Shown: one piece after another, positions 25,061-32,195 of the stretch | Numbering within the stretch: the stretch's first letter is position 1 | How the letters are laid out: every line of letters begins with the position of its first letter | From: Cypionkella sp. | Lineage (GTDB): Bacteria > Pseudomonadota > Alphaproteobacteria > Rhodobacterales > Rhodobacteraceae | Assembly (NCBI GenBank): GCA_025458525.1 | Contig: JALOSF010000017.1 | Coordinates: 1-39,077 of the forward strand | Direction of reading: 5' to 3' | Length of the DNA: 39,077 bases | The notes under the pieces: generated by a model | The model's database searches: none | Seen by the model: the letters and a program-made list of their open reading frames with translations, nothing else | Told to the model about the DNA's origin: nothing | Made by a program: the position numbers and the translations under genes

Positions 25061-27243
25061 CCGATTTCACCACGACGATTGACGCGGATGGCGTTGCCAC
25101 GATCACCTGGGATGTTCCCGGAAAATCGATGAACGTGATGTCCCTTGCCGGCTTTGCGGAATTGAACAGCCAGATCGACGCGGCCCTTGCGGATGCCGCC
25201 GTGAAGGGGATCATCATCACGAGCGGCAAAAAGGATTTTGCCGGAGGAATGGACCTGAACGTCATCGCAAAAATGCGCGATGAGGGCGGGGCCGAAGGCA
25301 TCTTCAACGGCGTGATGGACATGCACGCCATCCTGCGCAAGATCGAACGCGCGGGGATGGACCCAAAGACGCTCAAGGGCGGCAAGCCGATTGTCGCGGC
25401 CCTGCCCGGGACGGCGCTCGGCATCGGGCTGGAGGTGCCGCTGGCCTGCCACCGCATCATCGCCGCCGACAATCCAAAGGCCAAGATCGGCCTGCCCGAG
25501 ATCATGGTCGGCATTTTCCCCGGCGCAGGTGGCACCACGCGGCTTGTGCGCAAGATGGGCGCAATGATGGCCGCGCCCTATCTGCTTGAGGGCAAGTTGT
25601 CAGACCCCAAAGGCGCCAAATCAGGTGGCCTGATCGACGAAGTCGTCCCCGCCGAGGATCTGCTGACCCGCGCCAAGGAATGGGTCTTGTCCGCCAAGGA
25701 GGCGGATCTGGTGAAACCATGGGATGCCAAGGGCTACAAGATGCCCGGCGGCGCGCCCTATCACCCCGCTGGCTTCATGACGTTTGTCGGGGCGAATGCC
25801 ATGGTGCATGGCAAGACGATGGGGGTTTATCCGGCGGCAAAGGCGCTTCTGGGCGCGGTCTATGAGGGCGCGCTGGTGCCGTTTGACACCGCTCTCAGGA
25901 TCGAGGCACGGCATTTCACCTCCGTGCTGATGAACCCGTCGTCCAGTTCGATGATCCGCAGCCTGTTCATCAACAAGGAAGCGCTGGAAAAAGGCGCAAA
26001 CCGTCCCGCAGCCCCGGATCAGACCGTCAAGAAGGTTGGTGTCATCGGTGCGGGCATGATGGGCGCCGGAATTGCCTATGTCTCTGCCAATGCCGGGATC
26101 GAGGTCGTGTTGATCGACACGGCCCAAGAGGCCGCCGATCGCGGCAAGGCCTATTCCGAAGGTCTGCTCGACAAGGGCATCCAGCGCAGGAAGGTGACGC
26201 CCGAGAAAAAGGCCGAAGTCCTTGGCCGCATCACCGCCACCACCGATTATGCGGCTTTGGCTGGCTGTGACCTGATCGTCGAGGCGGTGTTCGAGGACAT
26301 GAAGATCAAGGCCGAGGTCACGGCCAAGGTCGAGGCGGTGGTGGGCGCGGATTGCATCTTTGCCACCAACACCTCGACCCTGCCGATTTCCGATCTGGCA
26401 AAGGCAAGCCAGCGGCCCGCGCGGTTCATCGGCATCCATTTCTTCTCGCCGGTGGACAAGATGATGCTGGTGGAAATCATCCGCGGCAAGCAAACCGGCG
26501 ATGTCGCCGTGGCAAAGGCGCTGGATTACGTGCGCCAGATCCGCAAGACGCCGATCGTCGTGAATGACGCGCGGTTCTTCTATGCCAACCGCTGCATCAT
26601 CCCCTATATCAACGAAGGCATCCGCATGGTGGCCGAGGGGGTAGAGCCCGCCTTGGTGGAAAACGCGGCCAAACTGGTCGGCATGCCGCTGGGCCCGTTG
26701 CAACTGGTCGATGAAACCTCGATCGATCTGGGGGTCAAGATCGCCAAGGCCACCAAACAGGCGATGGGCGATGCCTATCCTGACGGCGCGGTGGACGAGG
26801 TGCTGTTCTGGATGGCGGACCAGGGTCGCATGGGCAAGAAGGCCAACGCAGGTTTCTACGCCTATGATGCCGGGGGCAAGCGCGAAGGCCTGTGGGATGG
26901 TCTGGCCGCGCGTTATCCGGTGGCGCAACAGCAGCCAAGCCTTGCAGAGGTGCAGCACCGCCTGCTGATGGCGCAGGTGCTGGAGGCGGTGCGCGCGTTG
27001 CAAGATGGCGTGTTGACCGACATCCGCGAAGGCGATGTGGGCGCCATCCTCGGCTGGGGGTTTGCGCCTTGGTCCGGTGGGCCTTTCGGCTGGCTCGACA
27101 TCATCGGCGCGGCCCGTGCGGTAGAGATCTGCGAAACGCTGACCGCCGCGCATGGCGATCGTTTTGCAACCCCACAGATGTTGCGCGACATGGCGGCCAC
27201 GGGCGCCGTGTTTTACGGCAAGGCGGCGCGCAAGGCCGCCTAA
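25057..27243 (+). CDS. fadB: Bifunctional enoyl-CoA hydratase / 3-hydroxyacyl-CoA dehydrogenase
   Basis: 728 residues. The N-terminal crotonase domain shows KDFAGGMDLNVIA (oxyanion loop), GIGLEVPLACHRIIAAD with the first catalytic Glu, and IGLPEIMVGIFPGAGGT with the second Glu. The NAD-binding Rossmann fold begins KKVGVIGAGMMGAGIAY near residue 326, followed by FATNTSTLPIS, GIHFFSPVDKMMLVEII and the C-terminal dehydrogenase domains (NAGFYAYD...). It performs the hydration and oxidation steps of fatty-acid beta-oxidation, complementing the dehydrogenase and thiolase upstream. FadJ is an alternative name. It ends four bases into the opposing Hint gene (convergent overlap). Confidence 0.94.
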   Translation: MTDFTTTIDADGVATITWDVPGKSMNVMSLAGFAELNSQIDAALADAAVKGIIITSGKKDFAGGMDLNVIAKMRDEGGAEGIFNGVMDMHAILRKIERAGMDPKTLKGGKPIVAALPGTALGIGLEVPLACHRIIAADNPKAKIGLPEIMVGIFPGAGGTTRLVRKMGAMMAAPYLLEGKLSDPKGAKSGGLIDEVVPAEDLLTRAKEWVLSAKEADLVKPWDAKGYKMPGGAPYHPAGFMTFVGANAMVHGKTMGVYPAAKALLGAVYEGALVPFDTALRIEARHFTSVLMNPSSSSMIRSLFINKEALEKGANRPAAPDQTVKKVGVIGAGMMGAGIAYVSANAGIEVVLIDTAQEAADRGKAYSEGLLDKGIQRRKVTPEKKAEVLGRITATTDYAALAGCDLIVEAVFEDMKIKAEVTAKVEAVVGADCIFATNTSTLPISDLAKASQRPARFIGIHFFSPVDKMMLVEIIRGKQTGDVAVAKALDYVRQIRKTPIVVNDARFFYANRCIIPYINEGIRMVAEGVEPALVENAAKLVGMPLGPLQLVDETSIDLGVKIAKATKQAMGDAYPDGAVDEVLFWMADQGRMGKKANAGFYAYDAGGKREGLWDGLAARYPVAQQQPSLAEVQHRLLMAQVLEAVRALQDGVLTDIREGDVGAILGWGFAPWSGGPFGWLDIIGAARAVEICETLTAAHGDRFATPQMLRDMAATGAVFYGKAARKAA

Positions 27244-27860
27244 AGACTGAACCCCGGCTGGTGCTGCCTTGATCGGCTCAGGGCGGCACCGGCGTCTTCG
27301 GCGATCATGCAGGCAACCAGATGCCGCGCCTGCGCAAGGCTGTAGGTGCAATAGCCCTGATCGGCCCAGCCGCCGTCGGCAAAGGGATCGCCCGGACATG
27401 ACAAAAGCAGCCCGCGGCTGGCATAGAGCACATGCGGCGAGGCAAATCCCAGCTGCACGACCGAAAAGGTCGGCGGGGGGCGTCGGCGTGCGATACCGCG
27501 CCAACCCTCCAGCGCCTGTGCCGGCACAAGCGCGAAGGGATCGCCATAAAGCTCCTCCGCGACATCGGCCTCGATCAAGACCTTCTGCTCAGGCAAAAGG
27601 GTGATTTCCTCGCGATTGTCCAGCGCCCAAGCCGGCACAGCCAGCGGCCAAAGACTGGCCGGAGCCTCGCCACAGACAAGCGCCAGGGCATGAAGGATCG
27701 GCTGCACGCCATGGTCAAAGGTCAGAACCCGGGCGCCGGGGCACAGCGCGCTTGCCGGGCGCCAGCCCTCCGGGGTGGCAATCGGCGTGGTCGCGACGAT
27801 ACCTTCGGCCACAACCGAAGGCGCTCCCTGCTCTGTCGTCTGCGGTCCAAGCCAGACCAT
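27240..27860 (-). CDS. Hint-domain protein (Hint_2), lacking the splicing cysteine
   Basis: 206 residues. The segment EGIVATTPIATPEGWRPASALCPGARVLTFDHGVQPI matches the start of the hedgehog/intein-type Hint domain common in Rhodobacterales, and REEITLLPEQKVLIE is its second block. Where self-cleaving Hint domains have Cys or Ser at position 1, this one has Gly (GIVAT in place of CFTPG), so autoproteolysis is unlikely. The ATG at 27860 is used; a GTG one codon upstream (27863) with AGGGG six bases before it is an equally possible start. The final gene of the minus-strand run, convergent with fadB. Role unknown; most relatives are surface or secreted, but no signal peptide is seen here. Confidence 0.82.
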   Translation of the reverse strand: MVWLGPQTTEQGAPSVVAEGIVATTPIATPEGWRPASALCPGARVLTFDHGVQPILHALALVCGEAPASLWPLAVPAWALDNREEITLLPEQKVLIEADVAEELYGDPFALVPAQALEGWRGIARRRPPPTFSVVQLGFASPHVLYASRGLLLSCPGDPFADGGWADQGYCTYSLAQARHLVACMIAEDAGAALSRSRQHQPGFSL

Positions 27861-27993
27861 CACCCTCGACCCCTCGCTGCCAACAGGACCCTTGTGGCGG
27901 GCGCGTCTTTACCCTGCCCGGCCAGTCCTTGCCTGTGGCCATGTCACCCTTGGGGCAGGGTCGCGGCAGAACCGCGGCAAAAGCCGAAATCTT

Positions 27994-28650
27994 TCAACGC
28001 AGCCCGTCAAAGCAATAGCCAAAACGCAAGATATCTTCGGCGCAAAGCTGGGCTATCAGGTCTGCATCCGCATCGCTGTAATAGGGTCGCCAGTCGGTTG
28101 CCCTGTCCGAGGCATTGGCCCGGCCCGGCGCAACAGCAAAGCCAAGATGGGCTTCAAGCGGCGCCAGATCATCGGCCAAACGCTCCAGCCTTGCATAGAG
28201 CCGGGCACGGTCCACACCCGCACGATCGCGCAGATAGGCGCCATAGGGCCATTGGCGCAGCGCGCTCTGGATATGGGGCGCGTTCAGAAAACCCGAAAAG
28301 GACTGGGTCTTGGCAAGGCCGACGGACGGGTGCGCAAAACTCTGCATCCGCAGCCAATGGTAAAGGCTGACAAGCCGGTCCCAAGGGTTGCGCACGATGG
28401 TGAAGACGAAAAACCGTGCCAACTCCTCGGACGAGATCACCCCATCGATATCGGCGAGGGTCGAGTGCTTCCACAACCGCCCCGCCGCCTTCAGCCGCTG
28501 CACCTGTCGCCGACGGGCCCGCGCTTTGGGGGTATCTCCGATAAGGATATCGTCTTTCTTGGCCCGCGCCTCCAGGGCGAGGGTCAAGGCCGTGCCCCCG
28601 GTTTTGGGAATATGCACAAAAACATAGCCGCGCCCGCGCGAGACGATCAT
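27994..28650 (-). CDS. Sulfotransferase family 2-like protein
   Basis: 218 residues. The PAPS-binding elements of sulfotransferases are visible: FVHIPKTGGTAL near residues 11-22 (5'-phosphosulfate loop) and FTIVRNPWDRLVSLYHWL in the middle (3'-phosphate region). Bacterial members of this family sulfate carbohydrates or cell-surface molecules, though some are untested. The ATG at 28650 is chosen because the conserved first strand follows immediately; the reading frame extends upstream by 46 residues of poor quality. It sits 103 bases after the 2-hydroxyacid dehydrogenase gene, on the same strand. The substrate is unknown. Confidence 0.83.
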   Translation of the reverse strand: MIVSRGRGYVFVHIPKTGGTALTLALEARAKKDDILIGDTPKARARRRQVQRLKAAGRLWKHSTLADIDGVISSEELARFFVFTIVRNPWDRLVSLYHWLRMQSFAHPSVGLAKTQSFSGFLNAPHIQSALRQWPYGAYLRDRAGVDRARLYARLERLADDLAPLEAHLGFAVAPGRANASDRATDWRPYYSDADADLIAQLCAEDILRFGYCFDGLR

Positions 28651-28753
28651 CGCATCGTCCCCGACGCTTGCCCCGTTTCCAAAAGCTGTCCGCAAAGCGG
28701 CCACCGGCGGCCAAGAGCAAGCCGCCCCGCGGCACAGGGCAGCCCCGTCACGG

Positions 28754-29701
28754 CTATACCGGGTTGGGCAAGGCTGCCCCGTCTGCAAAGGCGATCAGAT
28801 TGGCAAGCGCCATCATCCCCATCCCCACCCGCACCTCAAGCGCCGCTGTCCCCAGATGCGGCAGCAGCGTGACATTTTCCAAGGGCAGCAAGGCCGGGTT
28901 GATCTTCGGCTCATGTTCATAGACATCCAGCCCCGCACCGGCGATCTTGCCCCCGATCAGCGCCGCCGCCAGCGCCGCTTCGTCGATCACATCGCCCCGG
29001 CTGATGTTCACCAGAATTGCAGAGGCGCGCATATGGCCCAGCGTCTCGGCGTTGATCAGATGATGCGTCTCCTTGCCCCCCGGCACGGCAATCACCACGA
29101 CATCGGCGGCCATCGCCTCGGCCAGGCTGACTTGCCGGGCCGGCACGCCCACATCGGCAACGGTCGAGCGGTTGTGGAACACCACCTCCATCCCGAAACC
29201 GGCCTGCGCCCGGCGGGCAATCGCCTTGCCAATGCGCCCCATCCCGATGATGCCGATGCGCTTGCCTGACACGTGCAGGCCCAGCATCTGTGTCGGATGC
29301 CATCCTTCCCACAGCCCCGCCCGCACCATACGCTCCCCCTCGCCGGCACGGCGCGCGGTCATCAGGATCAAGGTCATCGCGATGTCGGCGGTGGCATCCG
29401 TCACGGCCCCGGGCGTGTTTGACACCAAAAGCCCCGCAGCCCGCGCGGCGGCAACGTCGATATGGTTATAGCCCACCCCGAAATTCGCAAGCATCCGCGC
29501 GCGCGGCTGCGGCACATCGGCAAAGACATCGGCCTGATAGCGATCGCCAAGCGTGGGCAGGATCAGGTCGAAGTCACGCAAACTGGCCCGCAACTCCTCG
29601 GGCGTCAGCGGCAGGGTGCTCTCGCGCAGCGACACGTCAAATCGCGCCTTGGCCGCAGCAACGACCTGATCCGGCAAGGGCCGCGTGATCAACAGTTTCA
29701 T
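28754..29701 (-). CDS. D-isomer-specific 2-hydroxyacid dehydrogenase (glyoxylate/hydroxypyruvate reductase-like)
   Basis: 315 residues. The NAD(P)-binding motif GIIGMGRIGKAIARR lies near residues 150-164. The catalytic Arg is in NISRGDVIDE, the Glu in DVYEHEP and the His in LLPHLGTAALE, all three present. The N-terminal FGVGYNHIDVAAARAAGLLVSNTPGAVTDATAD is standard. The closest general match is the GyaR/GhrB group that reduces glyoxylate or hydroxypyruvate. It begins on the last base of the csaA stop codon, so it is co-translated with csaA and proC. Cofactor preference is not decided. Confidence 0.92.
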   Translation of the reverse strand: MKLLITRPLPDQVVAAAKARFDVSLRESTLPLTPEELRASLRDFDLILPTLGDRYQADVFADVPQPRARMLANFGVGYNHIDVAAARAAGLLVSNTPGAVTDATADIAMTLILMTARRAGEGERMVRAGLWEGWHPTQMLGLHVSGKRIGIIGMGRIGKAIARRAQAGFGMEVVFHNRSTVADVGVPARQVSLAEAMAADVVVIAVPGGKETHHLINAETLGHMRASAILVNISRGDVIDEAALAAALIGGKIAGAGLDVYEHEPKINPALLPLENVTLLPHLGTAALEVRVGMGMMALANLIAFADGAALPNPV

Positions 29702-30036
29702 CAGAACATCCTCCCTCCCAAAGGCACGGGCTGGCTTGGGGCCAACAGCACCACCTCACCCGATTCATCCGGCACGCCCAGAACAAGCACTTCCGACAAG
29801 ACCTTGCCAATCTGGCGCGGCGGGAAATTGACCACCGCCACGACCTGACGTCCGATCAACCCCTCGGGCGTATAATGGCGGGTAATTTGCGCGCTGGAGC
29901 GTTTTTCACCAATCTCTGGCCCGAAGTCGACCCAGAGTTTGTAAGCGGGCTTTCTTGCTTCGGGAAAGGGTTCGGCGCGAGTGATCGTGCCGACCCTTAT
30001 GTCCACCCGGGCAAATTCATCATAGGTCACGGTCAT
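29701..30036 (-). CDS. csaA: tRNA-binding domain protein, CsaA-like
   Basis: 111 residues, an OB-fold tRNA-binding domain as in CsaA and the C-terminus of MetRS. Seen are FARVDIRVGTITRAEPFPEARKPAYKLWVDFG, RSSAQITRHYTPEGLIGRQVVAVVNFPP and the closing EVVLLAPSQPVPLGGRMF. CsaA of Bacillus is linked to protein export or chaperoning, and tRNA binding is established for the fold. It overlaps proC by four bases upstream and the 2-hydroxyacid dehydrogenase by one base downstream. The actual role in this organism is uncertain. Confidence 0.92.
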   Translation of the reverse strand: MTVTYDEFARVDIRVGTITRAEPFPEARKPAYKLWVDFGPEIGEKRSSAQITRHYTPEGLIGRQVVAVVNFPPRQIGKVLSEVLVLGVPDESGEVVLLAPSQPVPLGGRMF

Positions 30037-30851
30037 TGGCCCAACTCCCGGCTGCGGTCTGCCGCCGCCTTGACCGCGCGTCGCATCAAGGGGGGCAGTC
30101 CGGTGCCGTCATCCATCAAGACGGCCAGCGCCGCTGCCGTGGTCCCGCCCGGCGAGGTGACGTTGACGCGCAACTGCGCTGCCGTTTCCGGTGCCCGATG
30201 CGCCAACTCCCCCGCGCCCGTCACGGTGGCGCGCGCAAGATGCATGGCCAGCGGTGGCGGCAGCCCTTCTGCCTCGCCAGCCGCGGCCAGCGCTTCGATC
30301 AGGTGAAAGACATAGGCCGGGCCAGAGCCGGATACCGCCGTGACAGCATCCATCTGATGCTCGCCGTCCAGCCGCACCACCGCGCCCACCGCAGAAAGCA
30401 GAAGTTCCGCAAGGTCAAGGTCCGCGTCCCGGGCAGCCGCATTGGCCGTGATGGCGGTGATGCCCCGGCCCACCGCGGCAGGCGTGTTGGGCATCGCACG
30501 CACGATCCGCGCCTGCGGACCAAACACCCGCTCATAACTGGCAATCGTTGTTCCCGCGGCAACGGTCACGATCAGGGCGCTTGCGGCCAGACCCGCGACC
30601 TGCGGAAGCGCGGCCCCCATCATCTGCGGCTTGACCGCGATCAGCACCACGGCAGGCGCCGCGGGCAGTGCCGCGTTCAGCCGCAAACCACGCGGCGCAA
30701 GGCTGTGCAGCCAATCAGACGGCTTGGGATCGATCACCGAAATTGCGCCGGGCGTCAGCCCCTGCGCCAGCCAGCCTTCAAGCATGGCAGAGCCCATCTT
30801 GCCACACCCCAGAAGCACCAGCCCCCGGTCATTGATGAAGTCGATCGTCAT
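30033..30851 (-). CDS. proC: Pyrroline-5-carboxylate reductase
   Basis: 272 residues, normal length. It reduces pyrroline-5-carboxylate to proline with NAD(P)H. Rossmann motif GLVLLGCGKMGSAMLEGWL at residues 10-28, VLIAVKPQMM, RAMPNTPAAVGRG, and the C-terminal signature AVSGSGPAYVFHLIEALAAAGEAEGLP with VTSPGGTTAAAL. The stop overlaps csaA by four bases; it starts 30 bases after ybjN. The ybjN-proC neighbourhood is common in alphaproteobacteria (recalled). Confidence 0.95.
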   Translation of the reverse strand: MTIDFINDRGLVLLGCGKMGSAMLEGWLAQGLTPGAISVIDPKPSDWLHSLAPRGLRLNAALPAAPAVVLIAVKPQMMGAALPQVAGLAASALIVTVAAGTTIASYERVFGPQARIVRAMPNTPAAVGRGITAITANAAARDADLDLAELLLSAVGAVVRLDGEHQMDAVTAVSGSGPAYVFHLIEALAAAGEAEGLPPPLAMHLARATVTGAGELAHRAPETAAQLRVNVTSPGGTTAAALAVLMDDGTGLPPLMRRAVKAAADRSRELGQ

Positions 30852-30881
30852 GCGTCCCCCGTGCCTGTTGCGGCAGCAAGG

Positions 30882-31385
30882 TTAGGCGTGACCGTAAGCC
30901 TCGGCAATGGCGACTTTCATGGCCTCGGCCGGCGTCTTGTCGCCCCAGCCCACCAGCTGAAATGCCGGGTAGAATCTCTCGGCGGCCATCACCGCGCTGG
31001 AAATCAGTCGATCGATCTGTTCGGGGCCTGCGACCTGCCCACCGGCAAGCACCAGCCCATAGCGCCAGACCATCAGCTTCTGTTCGGCCCAGTAGGTGAA
31101 GGCACCCGTCCAGACCATGTCATTGCAGCGGTTCAGAACATCAAGAAGACCGGGCAGCTTTCCCTCGGGCGGCTCGATCTCGAAGGTGCAGATCAGCCGC
31201 AGCGTTTCATCCTGCGCCGACCATGCCAGCGTCAGGGAATAGGTGCGCCACTGCCCTTCGACCGCCATGGCGATCTGGTCATCCGTCACCCGGTCAAATT
31301 CCCATTCATGGTGTTCAGCCAGGGTTTCGACGATGTCGATCGGGTGCAGATCGTCGCTTGACAGGAAATCTTCGGAGAGTGACAT
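30882..31385 (-). CDS. YbjN-domain protein
   Basis: 167 residues. The pattern SSDDLHPIDIVETLAEHHEWEFDRVTDDQIAMAVEGQWRTYSLTLAW followed by LLDVLNRCNDMVWTGAFTYWAEQ is the YbjN domain, related in fold to type III secretion chaperones. E. coli YbjN affects motility and stress traits, with an unknown mechanism. The ATG at 31385 is favoured because the conserved domain begins at once; a longer frame to 31469 reaches into the atypical non-coding stretch. First gene of the six-gene minus-strand run. No signal peptide, so cytoplasmic. Confidence 0.86.
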   Translation of the reverse strand: MSLSEDFLSSDDLHPIDIVETLAEHHEWEFDRVTDDQIAMAVEGQWRTYSLTLAWSAQDETLRLICTFEIEPPEGKLPGLLDVLNRCNDMVWTGAFTYWAEQKLMVWRYGLVLAGGQVAGPEQIDRLISSAVMAAERFYPAFQLVGWGDKTPAEAMKVAIAEAYGHA

Positions 31386-32069
31386 AGCCCGGCCTCTTGA
31401 TGATGCCTTCCGGGGGAGAAGACCCACGAAATGCTGAGTGTCAGGCAATGCACAGCGGAATCCCAACATCGCCTATACTAGATATGGTGTTGCAGAAGCG
31501 AAAGCCTGTAAAGCGATTTCTTGGCAAATCTTCTGTGGACAAGTGTGGCTGTTGTGGCTCGCCACGCAAATTTGCAGAGTTTGACACGCAAACTTGCAGC
31601 AGAGGCGTTTCGCGCTATCGGTTCCGCCTAGCGAGCTTCTCGCCATAACCCAAAATGTACTCCGCTCCCTTGAGGCCCAGGGCGTGTGGGTCCGCCCAGA
31701 TCAAGAAGTGCAAGGGTGGGTTGCTCTTGTTTCGGAAGAGGGGTGGCGTTGCAACCATCGGGAATATCTCCCTTGGTCTGGTCAGATACAGCTCCAGGAG
31801 CATCGCCCGCGTGACCCGCGTAGCGGTGGAGACGGTAGAAATCGCGGAGGCGATGAAGGCGGCGAAGCGGCAATAACTGCCCACTCGGTCGCCCTAATGA
31901 GGGTGTCGAGTTGCGCGTGAGGATGGCCCACCTGAAAGGCGAGTCGCCCATACAAAACGGGGCAAGCCAAAACTGGTAGGAATCGTTGGCAGGAATACGC
32001 TTCGCAGAACGCCCAAAATCAGATGCAAACCATTGGTTTGTTTGGGATAAACACCGAAGCACTGAAAAG
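31386..32069. other. 684-base stretch without a recognisable gene, AT-richer than the surroundings
   Basis: Bases 31501-31560 contain 28 G/C of 60, well below the flanking genes. Short open frames exist on both strands (minus 31615-31884, 89 codons; minus 31628-32062; plus 31655-31876), but they overlap in conflicting frames and match no family I know. The stretch holds the near-identical repeats at 31563-31599, a TGTGGACAA word resembling a DnaA box (within 31531-31545), and nested inverted repeats (CCCAAA/TTTGGG at 32012-32046 around CAAACCATTGGTTTG at 32026-32040) just beyond the tRNA-Met 3' end. It may be a decayed element inserted at the tRNA; no integrase is recognisable. Confidence 0.6.
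31563..31599. repeat. Two 15-base near-identical direct repeats, 22 bases apart
   Basis: CACGCAAATTTGCAG (31563-31577) and CACGCAAACTTGCAG (31585-31599) differ at one base, and their starts are 22 bases apart, two helical turns. The first contains the perfect palindrome GCAAATTTGC. This looks like a double protein-binding site or the remnant of an iteron. Confidence 0.7.
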
Positions 32070-32146
32070 TGGTGGCGAGGGGGGGACTCGAACCCCCGAC
32101 CCCGTGATTATGAGTCACGTGCTCTAACCAGCTGAGCTACCTAGCC
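32070..32146 (-). tRNA. tRNA-Met (anticodon CAT), elongator type
   Basis: 77 bases including an encoded CCA. D-arm GCTCAGCTGGTTAGAGC, anticodon stem CGTGA/TCACG around CTCATAA, and T-arm GGGGG-TTCGAGT-CCCCC are all well formed. The body resembles E. coli elongator tRNA-Met (same AGAGCAC, CTCATAA and GGGGTC blocks) rather than the initiator. The acceptor strands are GGCTAGG and CCTCGCC, which leaves a U4-C69 mismatch. An Ile2 tRNA with lysidine-modified CAT is the alternative but fits less well. Confidence 0.93.
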
Positions 32147-32195
32147 ATTGGCGGGCGTGGTATTGCGCCGGGCTGGTCGCGTCAAGGACTATTTC

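Noticed and set aside
27864-27993. Imperfect CCCTGCCC/GGGCAGGG inverted repeat between the Hint and sulfotransferase genes
   Set aside because: The arms are far apart, imperfect and without a T-run on either strand; too weak to list as a terminator.
31531-31545. Chromosomal or plasmid replication origin
   Set aside because: Only one DnaA-like word with one mismatch and two short repeats; no repABC, dnaA, parAB or hemE nearby.
31397-31648. 83-codon plus-strand frame with a CGCCG cysteine cluster
   Set aside because: No ribosome site or family match, and it includes the direct repeats, so it is more likely non-coding.
31615-31884. 89-codon frame on the minus strand in the atypical stretch
   Set aside because: The sequence reads somewhat protein-like, but no family is recognised, no ribosome site is seen, and other frames overlap it. 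It is mentioned under the stretch only.
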